Part shown: one piece after another, positions 56,547-64,000 of the stretch
How positions within the stretch are numbered: the first letter of the stretch is position 1
Layout of the letters: each line of letters opens with the position of its first letter
Assembly: GCF_000222605.1 (NCBI RefSeq)
Contig: NZ_AFWF01000319.1
Coordinates: 1-64,000, forward strand
Source: Vibrio ichthyoenteri ATCC 700023
GTDB taxonomy: Bacteria; Pseudomonadota; Gammaproteobacteria; Enterobacterales; Vibrionaceae
Direction of reading: 5' to 3'
DNA length: 64,000 bases
Made by a program: the position numbers and the translations under genes
Notes under the pieces: model-generated
Told to the model about the DNA's origin: nothing
Seen by the model: the letters and a program-made list of their open reading frames with translations, nothing else
Database searches by the model: none

Positions 56547-56577
56547 AAAACCGTCCAGCTTAAGGCTGGGCGGTTTT
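56547..56577 (+). terminator. gph terminator
   Basis: AAAACCGTCCAGC (56547-56559) pairs with GGCTGGGCGGTTTT (56564-56577) with G-U tolerance; TCTATTTTAT follows. Confidence 0.75.
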
Positions 56578-56613
56578 CTATTTTATCTATCAAGAATTCA
56601 AAGGAATCCATCC

Positions 56614-57630
56614 ATGAGCAAGCCCATCGTATTGAGTGGCGTTCAACCATCAGGTGAACTAAGTATCGGTAACTACTTGGGTGCTCTACGTCAATGGCAA
56701 CAGATGCAAGATGATTACGATTGCCAATACTGCGTGGTTGACCTGCATGCGATTACGGTTCGTCAAGATCCGAAAGCTCTGCATGAAGCAACGTTAGACG
56801 CATTAGCAATCTGTCTTGCTGTTGGTGTTGACCCACAGAAGAGCACGCTATTTGTTCAGTCACATGTACCAGAGCACGCTCAACTTGGTTGGCTTCTTAA
56901 CTGCTATACCCAAATGGGCGAACTGAGCCGTATGACTCAGTTTAAAGATAAGTCAGCGCGCTACGCGAACGACGTCAATGCTGGCCTATTTGGTTACCCA
57001 GTCTTAATGGCTGCAGACATTCTTTTGTATGGTGCGCATCAAGTACCAGTGGGCAACGACCAAAAGCAACATCTTGAGTTGGCTCGTGATATTGCGACGC
57101 GTTTTAACAATATTTACTGCCCTGAAGCACCAATCTTCCAAGTGCCAGAACCGTACATTCCACAAGTGAATGCACGTGTAATGAGCCTACAAGATGCGAC
57201 CAAGAAAATGTCAAAATCAGATGATAACCGTAAGAACGTTATTACTCTGCTTGAAGAGCCTAAGTCGATCATCAAGAAGATCAACAAAGCGCAAACCGAT
57301 GCTGAAACGCCACCACGTATTGCCAGCGATTGGGAAAACAAAGCGGGTATCTCAAACTTGATGAGTCTGTACTCGGCTGCAACAGGTATGAGTTTCGCAG
57401 AGATTGAAGCGAAGTACCAAGGCGTAGAAATGTACGGCCCATTTAAGAAAGATGTGGGTGAAGCTTTGGTGACAATGCTTGAGCCGATTCAAGCTGAATA
57501 CCACCGTATTCGCGCTGATCGTGCTTATATGGATCAAGTGATGAAGCAAGGTGCAGAAAAAGCCTCAGCTCGCGCAGCCGTGACATTGAAGAAAGTTTAT
57601 GAAGCGGTAGGTTTTGTTACCCGCCCATAA
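56614..57630 (+). CDS. trpS: Tryptophanyl-tRNA synthetase
   Basis: 338 residues from ATG 56614, preceded by AAGGA; a frame extending to 56533 crosses the gph terminator and is rejected. Class I synthetase with the HIGH-equivalent [31 protein letters not shown] and KMSKS ([14 protein letters not shown]). E. coli TrpS is 334. Last gene of the aroK-dam block, with its own terminator. Confidence 0.97.
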   Translation: MSKPIVLSGVQPSGELSIGNYLGALRQWQQMQDDYDCQYCVVDLHAITVRQDPKALHEATLDALAICLAVGVDPQKSTLFVQSHVPEHAQLGWLLNCYTQMGELSRMTQFKDKSARYANDVNAGLFGYPVLMAADILLYGAHQVPVGNDQKQHLELARDIATRFNNIYCPEAPIFQVPEPYIPQVNARVMSLQDATKKMSKSDDNRKNVITLLEEPKSIIKKINKAQTDAETPPRIASDWENKAGISNLMSLYSAATGMSFAEIEAKYQGVEMYGPFKKDVGEALVTMLEPIQAEYHRIRADRAYMDQVMKQGAEKASARAAVTLKKVYEAVGFVTRP

Positions 57631-57665
57631 GCGGGCCAATTAAGTTAGTTGATTAATTAATATTT

Positions 57666-57692
57666 AAGGCCAGCGGAATGCTGGCCTTTTTT
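57666..57692 (+). terminator. trpS terminator
   Basis: AAGGCCAGC (57666-57674), GGAAT, GCTGGCCTT (57680-57688), then Ts. Confidence 0.85.
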
Positions 57693-57799
57693 ATATGATC
57701 CATATCAGTCGTCTATCGGCAGACGATAAGTTTTACTTTGCCTTTGTGGCGCACTATTGCACAATACGCCTCCAAGAAGTGGAGAGCTGTATTTCTGTC

Positions 57800-58378
57800 A
57801 TGTTGCTGATCATCGATAACTACGATTCGTTTACCTACAACCTATACCAATATTTTTGCGAGCTTGGCGCGGAAGTGCAGGTAGTGCGAAACGATAAAAT
57901 TGATTTGGCGGGCATAGAAGAGCTGCAACCAACGCATCTGGTGATTTCGCCGGGACCATGCACTCCGAATGAAGCGGGCATCTCATTGGCCGCAATTGAA
58001 CATTTTGCCGGTAAGTTACCGATCTTAGGTGTTTGCCTTGGACATCAAGCCATTGCTCAAGTATTTGGTGCTGAAGTGGTGCGTGCTCGACAAGTGATGC
58101 ATGGTAAGACATCGCCTATCCGTCATACTGGCCGCAGTGTGTTTCAAGGTTTAAATAATCCTCTCACCGTAACGCGTTATCACTCATTAGTGGTTAAAGA
58201 AGCGTCGTTGCCCGATTGTTTTGAATTGACAGCTTGGACTGAATTTGAAGATGGCAGCATGGATGAGATTATGGGTTATCAGCATAAAACCTTACCAATT
58301 GATGCGGTACAATTTCACCCTGAATCGATCAAAACCGAACAAGGTCATCAATTGCTGGCCAACTTTCTTGCTCGTTAG
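57800..58378 (+). CDS. pabA: Aminodeoxychorismate synthase glutaminase subunit
   Basis: 192 residues from ATG 57800; the frame extends to 57695 but the glutaminase fold starts [19 protein letters not shown]. Class I glutamine amidotransferase: nucleophile Cys in [14 protein letters not shown] and the His-Glu pair in [12 protein letters not shown]. It supplies ammonia for p-aminobenzoate (folate) synthesis. TrpG of the tryptophan pathway is very similar; the absence of trp genes and proximity to argD (as in E. coli pabA-argD) favour PabA. Confidence 0.88.
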   Translation: MLLIIDNYDSFTYNLYQYFCELGAEVQVVRNDKIDLAGIEELQPTHLVISPGPCTPNEAGISLAAIEHFAGKLPILGVCLGHQAIAQVFGAEVVRARQVMHGKTSPIRHTGRSVFQGLNNPLTVTRYHSLVVKEASLPDCFELTAWTEFEDGSMDEIMGYQHKTLPIDAVQFHPESIKTEQGHQLLANFLAR

Positions 58379-58820
58379 TCCTCTCTGATCTCTTGGTCGT
58401 CATATTTTTCTCTGCCGATAAAGGCGGAGTTAGATCACCTTTCTTAACATTGATCTCGGTTAGCTCCTGATCGAGTTAGTTTGCAAAACTATGCGTTTAT
58501 AACGTTTGGTCTTTTTCCGCGCTGAGCATCACAAACGATCACCATCATTAAATCCCTTGTTATAACAATCATAATAATAAATCGCTTCAATCTTATGGCT
58601 TAGTAGTGCATAAATACTCATCTATAGTGAGGATTATTAATGCTCGATAACAGCAAAAAGCATAAACCACTATTGAAAAGGTTAATTAAATGTAAATACA
58701 ATACTGTATTAGTCAATGTGCAATATAAACGCTTATTTCTATACTTATAAGTAGGTGTTGTGATAGCACTCGAAGGATGCTCGAGCTGCATTGGCATGCG
58801 GTAGTAAGAGGGAATGTGCG
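58379..58820. other. Gap between pabA and argD
   Basis: 442 bp with no ORF, very AT-rich in 58540-58750. Weak candidates only: TGCATAAATACTCA (58607-58620), an ArgR-box-like match with two mismatches, and ATAC/GTAT dyad around 58697-58709. No terminator is clear after pabA. Confidence 0.4.
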
Positions 58821-60032
58821 ATGACGGAAGAGATAAAAGTGCAACGTGGCTTATTTGATGAGGTGATGGTGCCTTGTTATAGCCCGATGGAAATGATTCC
58901 AGTGAAAGGCAAGGGTGCTCGTGTTTGGGATCAACAAGGCAACGAATATATTGATTTTGCTGGCGGTATTGCGGTGAGTTGTTTAGGTCATTGCCACCCT
59001 TCGATGGTCAAGGCATTGACTGAACAAGGGCAGAAGCTATGGCATCTCAGTAATGTTATGACCAATGAGCCGGCATTACGTTTGGCCAAAAAACTCACCG
59101 ATTTGTGTTTTGCCGATAAAGTCTTCTTTGCCAACTCTGGTGCGGAAGCCAATGAAGCCGCTTTAAAATTAGCGCGTCGCTATTCCGCTGATGTTTATGG
59201 TGCGGAAAAATCAGAGATTATTGCCTTTAAACAGGGTTTTCATGGCCGCACCTTCTTTACCGTAACAGTGGGTGGGCAGGAAGCTTATTCCGATGGCTTT
59301 GGCCCAAAACCCGGCGACATTACTCACCTTCCATACAATGATGTTGAAGCGCTACGTCAGCATGTTTCGTCGCGTACTTGTGCGATTATGATGGAGCCTT
59401 TACAAGGTGAAGGCGGGATCATTGAACCGACTGAGGAGTTTATTCAAGCGGTTCGCGAGGTCTGCCAACAGCACAACGCGCTATTGATTTTTGATGAAGT
59501 GCAAACCGGCAACGGCCGTACTGGCCACTTTTATGCGTATCAAGGCTTAGGCATTACGCCAGATATTTTAAGTACGGCTAAGTCGCTCGGTGGCGGTTTT
59601 CCTATCGGAGCGATGCTGACCAGCAATAAACTGGCTGAGCATCTTAAAGTCGGTACACATGGTTCAACCTATGGTGGTAATCCTCTCGCGTGTGCGATCG
59701 CCGAAGCGGTTGTTGATGTGGTTAGTCAGCCAGAAACATTGGCAGGTGTCGCTGAGCGTGAAGCGCTATTTCGTCAAGGATTGACTAAGATTAATGATAA
59801 GTACCAAATATTTAGTGAAATTCGTGGTAAAGGGTTGTTACTTGGCGCCGCATTAAACGAACAATGGCAAGGCCGTGCTCGTGATGTATTGGTCGCGGCA
59901 GGTGAGCAAGGGCTAATGGTATTAGTCGCGGGACCAAACGTAGTGCGTTTTACTCCTTCGCTAGTGATTAGCCATCAAGATATTGCACAAGGATTGGAAA
60001 AACTGGAGATCGCTATCGCTTCGCTGGTCAAA
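58821..60032 (+). CDS. argD: Acetylornithine/succinylornithine aminotransferase
   Basis: About 404 residues from ATG 58821, with GAGGG eight bases upstream. Class III PLP aminotransferase: [33 protein letters not shown] and the PLP lysine in [16 protein letters not shown]. It serves arginine synthesis (acetylornithine) and, given the adjacent astA and astD, the arginine succinyltransferase degradation pathway (succinylornithine). In E. coli these roles are split between argD and astC. The final stop lies within 60030-60035. Confidence 0.93.
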
Positions 60033-60139
60033 TAATATCGCAATAGCTGAGGCTAGCAATTAGGCTGGCCTCATATCAATCAGTAATAATGAGCAGTGAC
60101 TCGTTGTGATTGGTATCAATGCATCAGGAGGGATTTTCG

Positions 60140-61159
60140 ATGCTGGTTGTTCGTCCTATCTCTATGTCAGATTATGATGCGCTTCATACCTGTGCGGTGG
60201 AATCCGGCCACGGCTTTACATCGTTGCCAGTGAATGAAGAACTGCTGACTAATCGTATTACCCACTCAGAATACAGTTTTGCCAAACCGAATGTGACCGC
60301 ACCGGGCGATGAAGGCTACCTGATGGTTGGCTTTGATAGTGATAGCGGTGAAGTCGCAGGTTGTACCGGGATCGAAGCTGCCATCGGTTGGGATGTACCA
60401 TTCTATTCCTATCACATCAGTACCATCGTACATTCCTCGCCAAAGTTGGGTGTAAATAACGTGGTAAAACTGCTGACGTTTGGCAATAACTACACCGGTT
60501 GCAGTGAAATTTGCACCTTGTTCTTACGCCCTAAATTTCGCGGTGGCAATAATGGCCGGTTGATGTCGAAATGCCGCTTTCTGATGATGGCAGAACACCC
60601 GCATCGTTTCTCTAAAACCGTGTTTGCTGAAATGCGTGGCGTCTCCGATGAAGAGGGCAATTCCCCGTTTTGGCAATGGTTGCAAGAGCACTTCTTCTCG
60701 ATTGATTTTACCTTAGCCGATTATCTTACGGGGATTGGTAAGAAGGGATTTATCGCTGATCTGATGCCCAAGCTACCCATCTATGTCAATTTACTGAGTA
60801 AAGAGGCGCAGGCAGTTATAGGCCAAGTGCATGACAACACCAAACCCGCGTTGCGTCTACTGGAGAAAGAAGGCTTTACCTGCCGTAACTATGTCGACAT
60901 TTTTGATGGTGGTCCAAGCGTGGAGTGTGATCGTGAGAATATCGAATCGGTACGTCATTCTTTTCGCGCTCAAGTGCACATTGATCAGCACGCCAGTGCG
61001 CAGCACTTTTTGATCAGTAACACCTCATTTGAAGACTTTCGTGCCGTGGCTGAAAAAGCGGCCTTCGACCAAGCTACCAACCGAGTGATTGTCACTGCGG
61101 CTGTGGCAAATGCATTGCAAGTAAAACAGGGTGATAACGTACGCTTGCTTCCTCTATAA
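60140..61159 (+). CDS. astA: Arginine N-succinyltransferase
   Basis: 339 residues from ATG 60140, with AGGAGG eight bases upstream. [51 protein letters not shown] and [16 protein letters not shown] are typical. First step of the ast pathway: arginine plus succinyl-CoA gives succinylarginine. E. coli AstA is 344. Lies between argD and astD; astD begins 26 bp downstream. astB and astE are not in the window. Confidence 0.95.
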   Translation: MLVVRPISMSDYDALHTCAVESGHGFTSLPVNEELLTNRITHSEYSFAKPNVTAPGDEGYLMVGFDSDSGEVAGCTGIEAAIGWDVPFYSYHISTIVHSSPKLGVNNVVKLLTFGNNYTGCSEICTLFLRPKFRGGNNGRLMSKCRFLMMAEHPHRFSKTVFAEMRGVSDEEGNSPFWQWLQEHFFSIDFTLADYLTGIGKKGFIADLMPKLPIYVNLLSKEAQAVIGQVHDNTKPALRLLEKEGFTCRNYVDIFDGGPSVECDRENIESVRHSFRAQVHIDQHASAQHFLISNTSFEDFRAVAEKAAFDQATNRVIVTAAVANALQVKQGDNVRLLPL

Positions 61160-61185
61160 AGCTTATCGACTTAAAAGGAATGGTT

Positions 61186-62643
61186 ATGTCACATTGGATT
61201 GCAGGACAATGGATCGCAGGTCAAGGTGAGCCGATGAATTCAGTCAGCCCCTATAATGGCGAGGTGATTTGGCAAAGCGATAGCGCAAGTGCGGCTCAAG
61301 TTGACGCTGCGGTCTCTGCTGCTCGCAACGCCTTTATGACATGGAGAAATACCCCCTTCGCCGAGCGTGAAGCCTTGGTGTTACGCTTTGCGGAATTGGT
61401 CAAACAACAGGCCGAGTCGATTGCCGAAGTGATCGCTAAAGAAACCGGGAAACCCATGTGGGAGACGCGTACTGAAGCGGCTGCGATGGCGGGTAAGATT
61501 GCACTATCTATTGCCGCTTATCATGATCGAACTGGAGAGAAAAAGCGCGAAGCGGCGGGAAATCAAATTGTGTTACGTCATCGACCTCTCGGCGTGATGG
61601 CGGTGTTTGGGCCGTATAACTTTCCTGCGCATTTGCCTAATGGACATATCGTGCCAGCACTACTGGCAGGTAATACCGTGGTATTCAAACCGTCAGAGCA
61701 AACCCCGGCTACTGGGGAGTTGGCGATGAAATTATGGCAACAAGCGGGCTTGCCTGATGGCGTGATTAACTTGGTACAAGGTGGGCGTGAAACCGGCGTT
61801 GCCTTGGCGGAATCAAAGGGTATTGATGGTCTGCTGTTTACCGGTAGCGCCAATACAGGTCATTTGCTGCATCGGCAATTTGCCGGTCAGCCAGAGAAGA
61901 TGCTAGCGCTGGAGATGGGGGGCAATAACCCGATGGTGATTTCGCCTCACTATGGCGAGGTGGATGCTGCGGTTTATACCATTATTCAATCGGCTTTTAT
62001 CAGCGCAGGACAACGCTGTACGTGTGCTCGCAGGCTTTACTTACCAGCGGGTAAAAATGGCGATGTGCTGCTGGATAAGTTAATCAGTGCAACCAAGAAC
62101 ATTGTAATGGATCAACCGTTTGCTGAACCTGCGCCATTTATGGGGCCGCAGATTTCACCGGCTGCAGCCCAAAGTATTTTAGCCGCTCAAAGTCATCTAA
62201 AGTCGCTCGGAGGAAAAAGCTTACTTGCGGCGAGTGGCGGCCGAGCAGCGTTTATTTCTCCGGGGATTATTGATGTGACGGAGATTACGCAACTACCGGA
62301 TGAGGAGTACTTTGGGCCTCTGCTGCAAGTGATTCGTTATCAAACCTTACAGCAAGCGGTGGAGCTTGCGAACGATAGTCGCTTTGGTCTTTCTGCAGGA
62401 TTGATCACGACTCAAGATAGTGAGTGGGATTATTTTGTTGAGCACATTCGCGCCGGTATCGTGAATCGCAATCGCCCTTTGACTGGTGCTAGTGGTGATG
62501 CGCCATTTGGTGGCCCAGGTGCATCGGGAAATTTAAGGCCGAGCGCGTACTATGCGGCCGATTATTGTGCCTATCCAATGGCCTCAATTGAAGGTCGAGA
62601 GACACAATTACCTGAGACGCTAAGTCCAGGATTATTCATTTAA
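61186..62643 (+). CDS. astD: Succinylglutamate-semialdehyde dehydrogenase
   Basis: 485 residues from ATG 61186; AAGGA at 61174-61178 favours this over the ATG at 61180. NAD-dependent aldehyde dehydrogenase: catalytic Cys in [15 protein letters not shown], general-base Glu in [14 protein letters not shown], and [15 protein letters not shown]. Fourth step of the ast pathway. The C-terminus keeps the family [20 protein letters not shown]. Ends in a terminator. Confidence 0.95.
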   Translation: MSHWIAGQWIAGQGEPMNSVSPYNGEVIWQSDSASAAQVDAAVSAARNAFMTWRNTPFAEREALVLRFAELVKQQAESIAEVIAKETGKPMWETRTEAAAMAGKIALSIAAYHDRTGEKKREAAGNQIVLRHRPLGVMAVFGPYNFPAHLPNGHIVPALLAGNTVVFKPSEQTPATGELAMKLWQQAGLPDGVINLVQGGRETGVALAESKGIDGLLFTGSANTGHLLHRQFAGQPEKMLALEMGGNNPMVISPHYGEVDAAVYTIIQSAFISAGQRCTCARRLYLPAGKNGDVLLDKLISATKNIVMDQPFAEPAPFMGPQISPAAAQSILAAQSHLKSLGGKSLLAASGGRAAFISPGIIDVTEITQLPDEEYFGPLLQVIRYQTLQQAVELANDSRFGLSAGLITTQDSEWDYFVEHIRAGIVNRNRPLTGASGDAPFGGPGASGNLRPSAYYAADYCAYPMASIEGRETQLPETLSPGLFI

Positions 62644-62659
62644 AAGCTTACTATCAAAG

Positions 62660-62690
62660 AAAGGCCAGAGAAATTACTCCACTGGCCTTT
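62660..62690 (+). terminator. argD-astAD terminator
   Basis: AAAGGCCAG (62660-62668) pairs CTGGCCTTT (62682-62690), then TCTTT. Confidence 0.8.
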
Positions 62691-62755
62691 TCTTTAACTA
62701 CACTAATAATCCCCATTAAGAATCTGCGATACAAAAAGAATTCCAAGGAGGCGTT

Positions 62756-63547
62756 ATGACGCCAGATGTACTGTTTGAATCATTGTGGAATGATTATATT
62801 GAACGCTTGTGCCCGTCAGCTGGAAACATACACAAACTCCTACAACAAAGTGATGCGTTGATTAACGATCATATTGCTTTAAGAACCTTCAATATTACCC
62901 CTGTTAACCTCGAGGTATTGGCGCAGCCATTTATCGCTTTGGGTTATCAAGCTGGTGGTGACTATCTGTTTGAAAGCAAGAAACTGGTGGCGAAGCATTA
63001 TGAGCATCCGGACCCTACACAACCGAAGGTGTTCATCAGTGAGCTTAAAGTGGAAGAGTGTTCGCCCAGATTGCAACAGATCGTGCAACAGTTGGTGGAA
63101 CAAGTGACGCCACAAGAGATGCAAGGTGAGGCTTTCTTATATGGTGGTAGACCTTGGCAGCTCAGTCACAATGAATATTTATTGTTAGCCGAGGAGAGTG
63201 AGTACGCTGCTTGGTTGGCTGCTCATGGTTACGGTGCCAATCATTTCACGGTTAGCGTTAACCAATTAGAACAGTTTGAGCAGGTGCAGCAGGTTAATGA
63301 TCATCTTGCTGCGGTTGGTTTTGTCATCAACCAGGCGGGCGGTGAAGTGAAAGGCTCTCCTGACGTGTTATTAGAGCAATCTTCAACCATGGCAGATAAG
63401 GTGCAAGTTGAGTTCGATGATGGCGTGGTACTCATACCGGGTGGCTTTTATGAATTTGCTAAGCGCTATCCGATGGATAATGGCGAGTTGTACCGTGGCT
63501 TTGTTGCGGCGTCAGCGGATAAGATATTTGAGAGTACCAACTCGTAA
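62756..63547 (+). CDS. DUF1338-family protein
   Basis: 263 residues, AAGGAGG upstream of ATG 62756. I recognise it as DUF1338, the family of HglS/YdcJ metal-dependent 2-oxoadipate dioxygenase/decarboxylases with a vicinal-oxygen-chelate-like fold. Candidate metal ligands are His in NDHIALRTFN (about residue 41), His in GANHFTVSVN and Glu in FISELKVEE or the late PGGFYEFAKRY. It is shorter than HglS. Always-downstream placement after ast genes is what I recall from vibrios, hinting at amino-acid catabolism, but a terminator separates it from astD. Substrate unknown. Confidence 0.75.
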   Translation: MTPDVLFESLWNDYIERLCPSAGNIHKLLQQSDALINDHIALRTFNITPVNLEVLAQPFIALGYQAGGDYLFESKKLVAKHYEHPDPTQPKVFISELKVEECSPRLQQIVQQLVEQVTPQEMQGEAFLYGGRPWQLSHNEYLLLAEESEYAAWLAAHGYGANHFTVSVNQLEQFEQVQQVNDHLAAVGFVINQAGGEVKGSPDVLLEQSSTMADKVQVEFDDGVVLIPGGFYEFAKRYPMDNGELYRGFVAASADKIFESTNS

Positions 63548-63564
63548 ACGAAGGGACTTCGTTT
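63546..63564 (+). terminator. Hairpin at the DUF1338 gene end
   Basis: AAACGAAG (63546-63553), GGA, CTTCGTTT (63557-63564). It starts inside the stop codon; T run short, so termination is plausible but weak. Confidence 0.45.
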
Positions 63565-63650
63565 GAGATTGTAGAAAGGGGAGTCGAGTGGGGTTTCTTG
63601 GCTCTAAAATCTCGTTTCTTACTCTTAGCTTCTCAACTCTTAAATAAAGA

Positions 63651-63674
63651 AAAAGCCACCCGAAGGTGGCTTTA
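63651..63674 (-). terminator. crp terminator
   Basis: On the minus strand AAAGCCACC (63673-63665), TTCG, GGTGGCTTTTT (63660-63650). A classic tetraloop terminator 25 bp after the crp stop. Confidence 0.9.
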
Positions 63675-63698
63675 TAAATTTTGCTTAATTCATGTGAA

Positions 63699-64000
63699 TT
63701 AACGCGTACCGTAAACAACGATAGTCTTACCGTGAGCAGAGATTAGATTCTGCTCTTCTAGCATCTTCAAGATACGACCTACCGTCTCACGAGAACAGCC
63801 AACAATCTGACCGATCTCTTGACGAGTGATCTTGATTTGCATGCCATCTGGGTGAGTCATTGCATCAGGTTGTTTTGCTAGGTTTAGTAGCGTTTGTGCA
63901 ATACGGCCAGTTACATCAAGGAAAGCAAGGTCACCAACTTTTTGGCTAGTCACTTGCAGGCGACGAGCCATCTGTGAAGACAGACGCATAAGAATATCAG
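63699..64000 (-). CDS. crp: cAMP receptor protein CRP, 3' half (5' end outside window)
   Basis: About 100 C-terminal residues of a roughly 210-residue protein are present; the frame is open to the window edge. The hinge/C-helix end ([20 protein letters not shown]) and the winged HTH with recognition helix [16 protein letters not shown], ending [11 protein letters not shown], match CRP almost residue for residue. Global cAMP-dependent regulator of carbon use and, in vibrios, of competence and biofilm genes. Confidence 0.96.
   Translation of the reverse strand, partial: DILMRLSSQMARRLQVTSQKVGDLAFLDVTGRIAQTLLNLAKQPDAMTHPDGMQIKITRQEIGQIVGCSRETVGRILKMLEEQNLISAHGKTIVVYGTR

Noticed and set aside
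58607-58620. ArgR box upstream of argD
   Set aside because: TGCATAAATACTCA has two mismatches and no tandem partner; recorded only in the gap entry.
58758-58773. CRP site upstream of argD
   Set aside because: TGTGA-TAGCAC-TCGAA matches only one half.

Overview
The window is a stretch of a gammaproteobacterial main chromosome that reads as a Vibrio close to the V. cholerae clade. Indicators are an intact quorum-sensing/virulence regulator AphA (PadR family), a fused peroxiredoxin-glutaredoxin divergent from oxyR, the competence-pilus operon pilMNOPQ beside mrcA, a DUF3624 membrane protein, and a monofunctional ArgH (about 457 residues) rather than the ArgH-ArgA fusion I recall from other vibrios. 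The species assignment is inference from family knowledge; no search was run.

Region by region. (1) 1-3.4 kb is the right end of an integrated element: a degraded helix-turn-helix recombinase remnant, a 28-residue membrane peptide abutting a serine recombinase, a Cys-rich small protein, a phage-type adenine methyltransferase and a tyrosine integrase. The integrase start faces a four-hairpin, terminator-ended candidate sRNA (about 3508-3651) that may be or contain the attachment site. (2) 3.7-8 kb: a membrane diguanylate cyclase, glpX, zapB and metF. (3) 8.1-12.3 kb: the methionine regulon, metB-metL divergent from metJ, with tandem MetJ boxes before metB and metF. (4) 12.4-20.9 kb: malic enzyme, rpmE, priA, cytR, ftsN and the heat-shock protease hslVU with a clear sigma-32 type promoter. 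(5) 21-25.8 kb: frdABCD (anaerobic fumarate respiration) divergent from epmA. (6) 26-34 kb: rhodanese gene, secB, gpsA, cysE, aphA, ppc. (7) 33-39 kb: divergent arginine genes argE and argCBGH. (8) 39-43.5 kb: small membrane proteins, a class I disulfide oxidoreductase, and the peroxide module prx-grx/oxyR with an almost perfect OxyR operator. (9) 43.5-57.7 kb: mrcA divergent from pilMNOPQ, then aroK-aroB-damX-dam-rpe-gph-trpS. (10) 57.8-64 kb: pabA, argD-astA-astD (arginine biosynthesis/catabolism), a DUF1338 protein, and the 3' half of crp running off the window.

Most of the window is ordinary, well-conserved core genome. The most unusual signals are in non-coding DNA: an 18-bp perfect inverted repeat that buries the pilM ribosome-binding site, the multi-hairpin candidate sRNA next to the integrase, structured spacers before aroK, argH and secB, and related heptamer tandem arrays (TTCTCGC and CTCGCAT) in separate intergenic gaps. 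I found no rRNA, tRNA, CRISPR array or complete insertion sequence.
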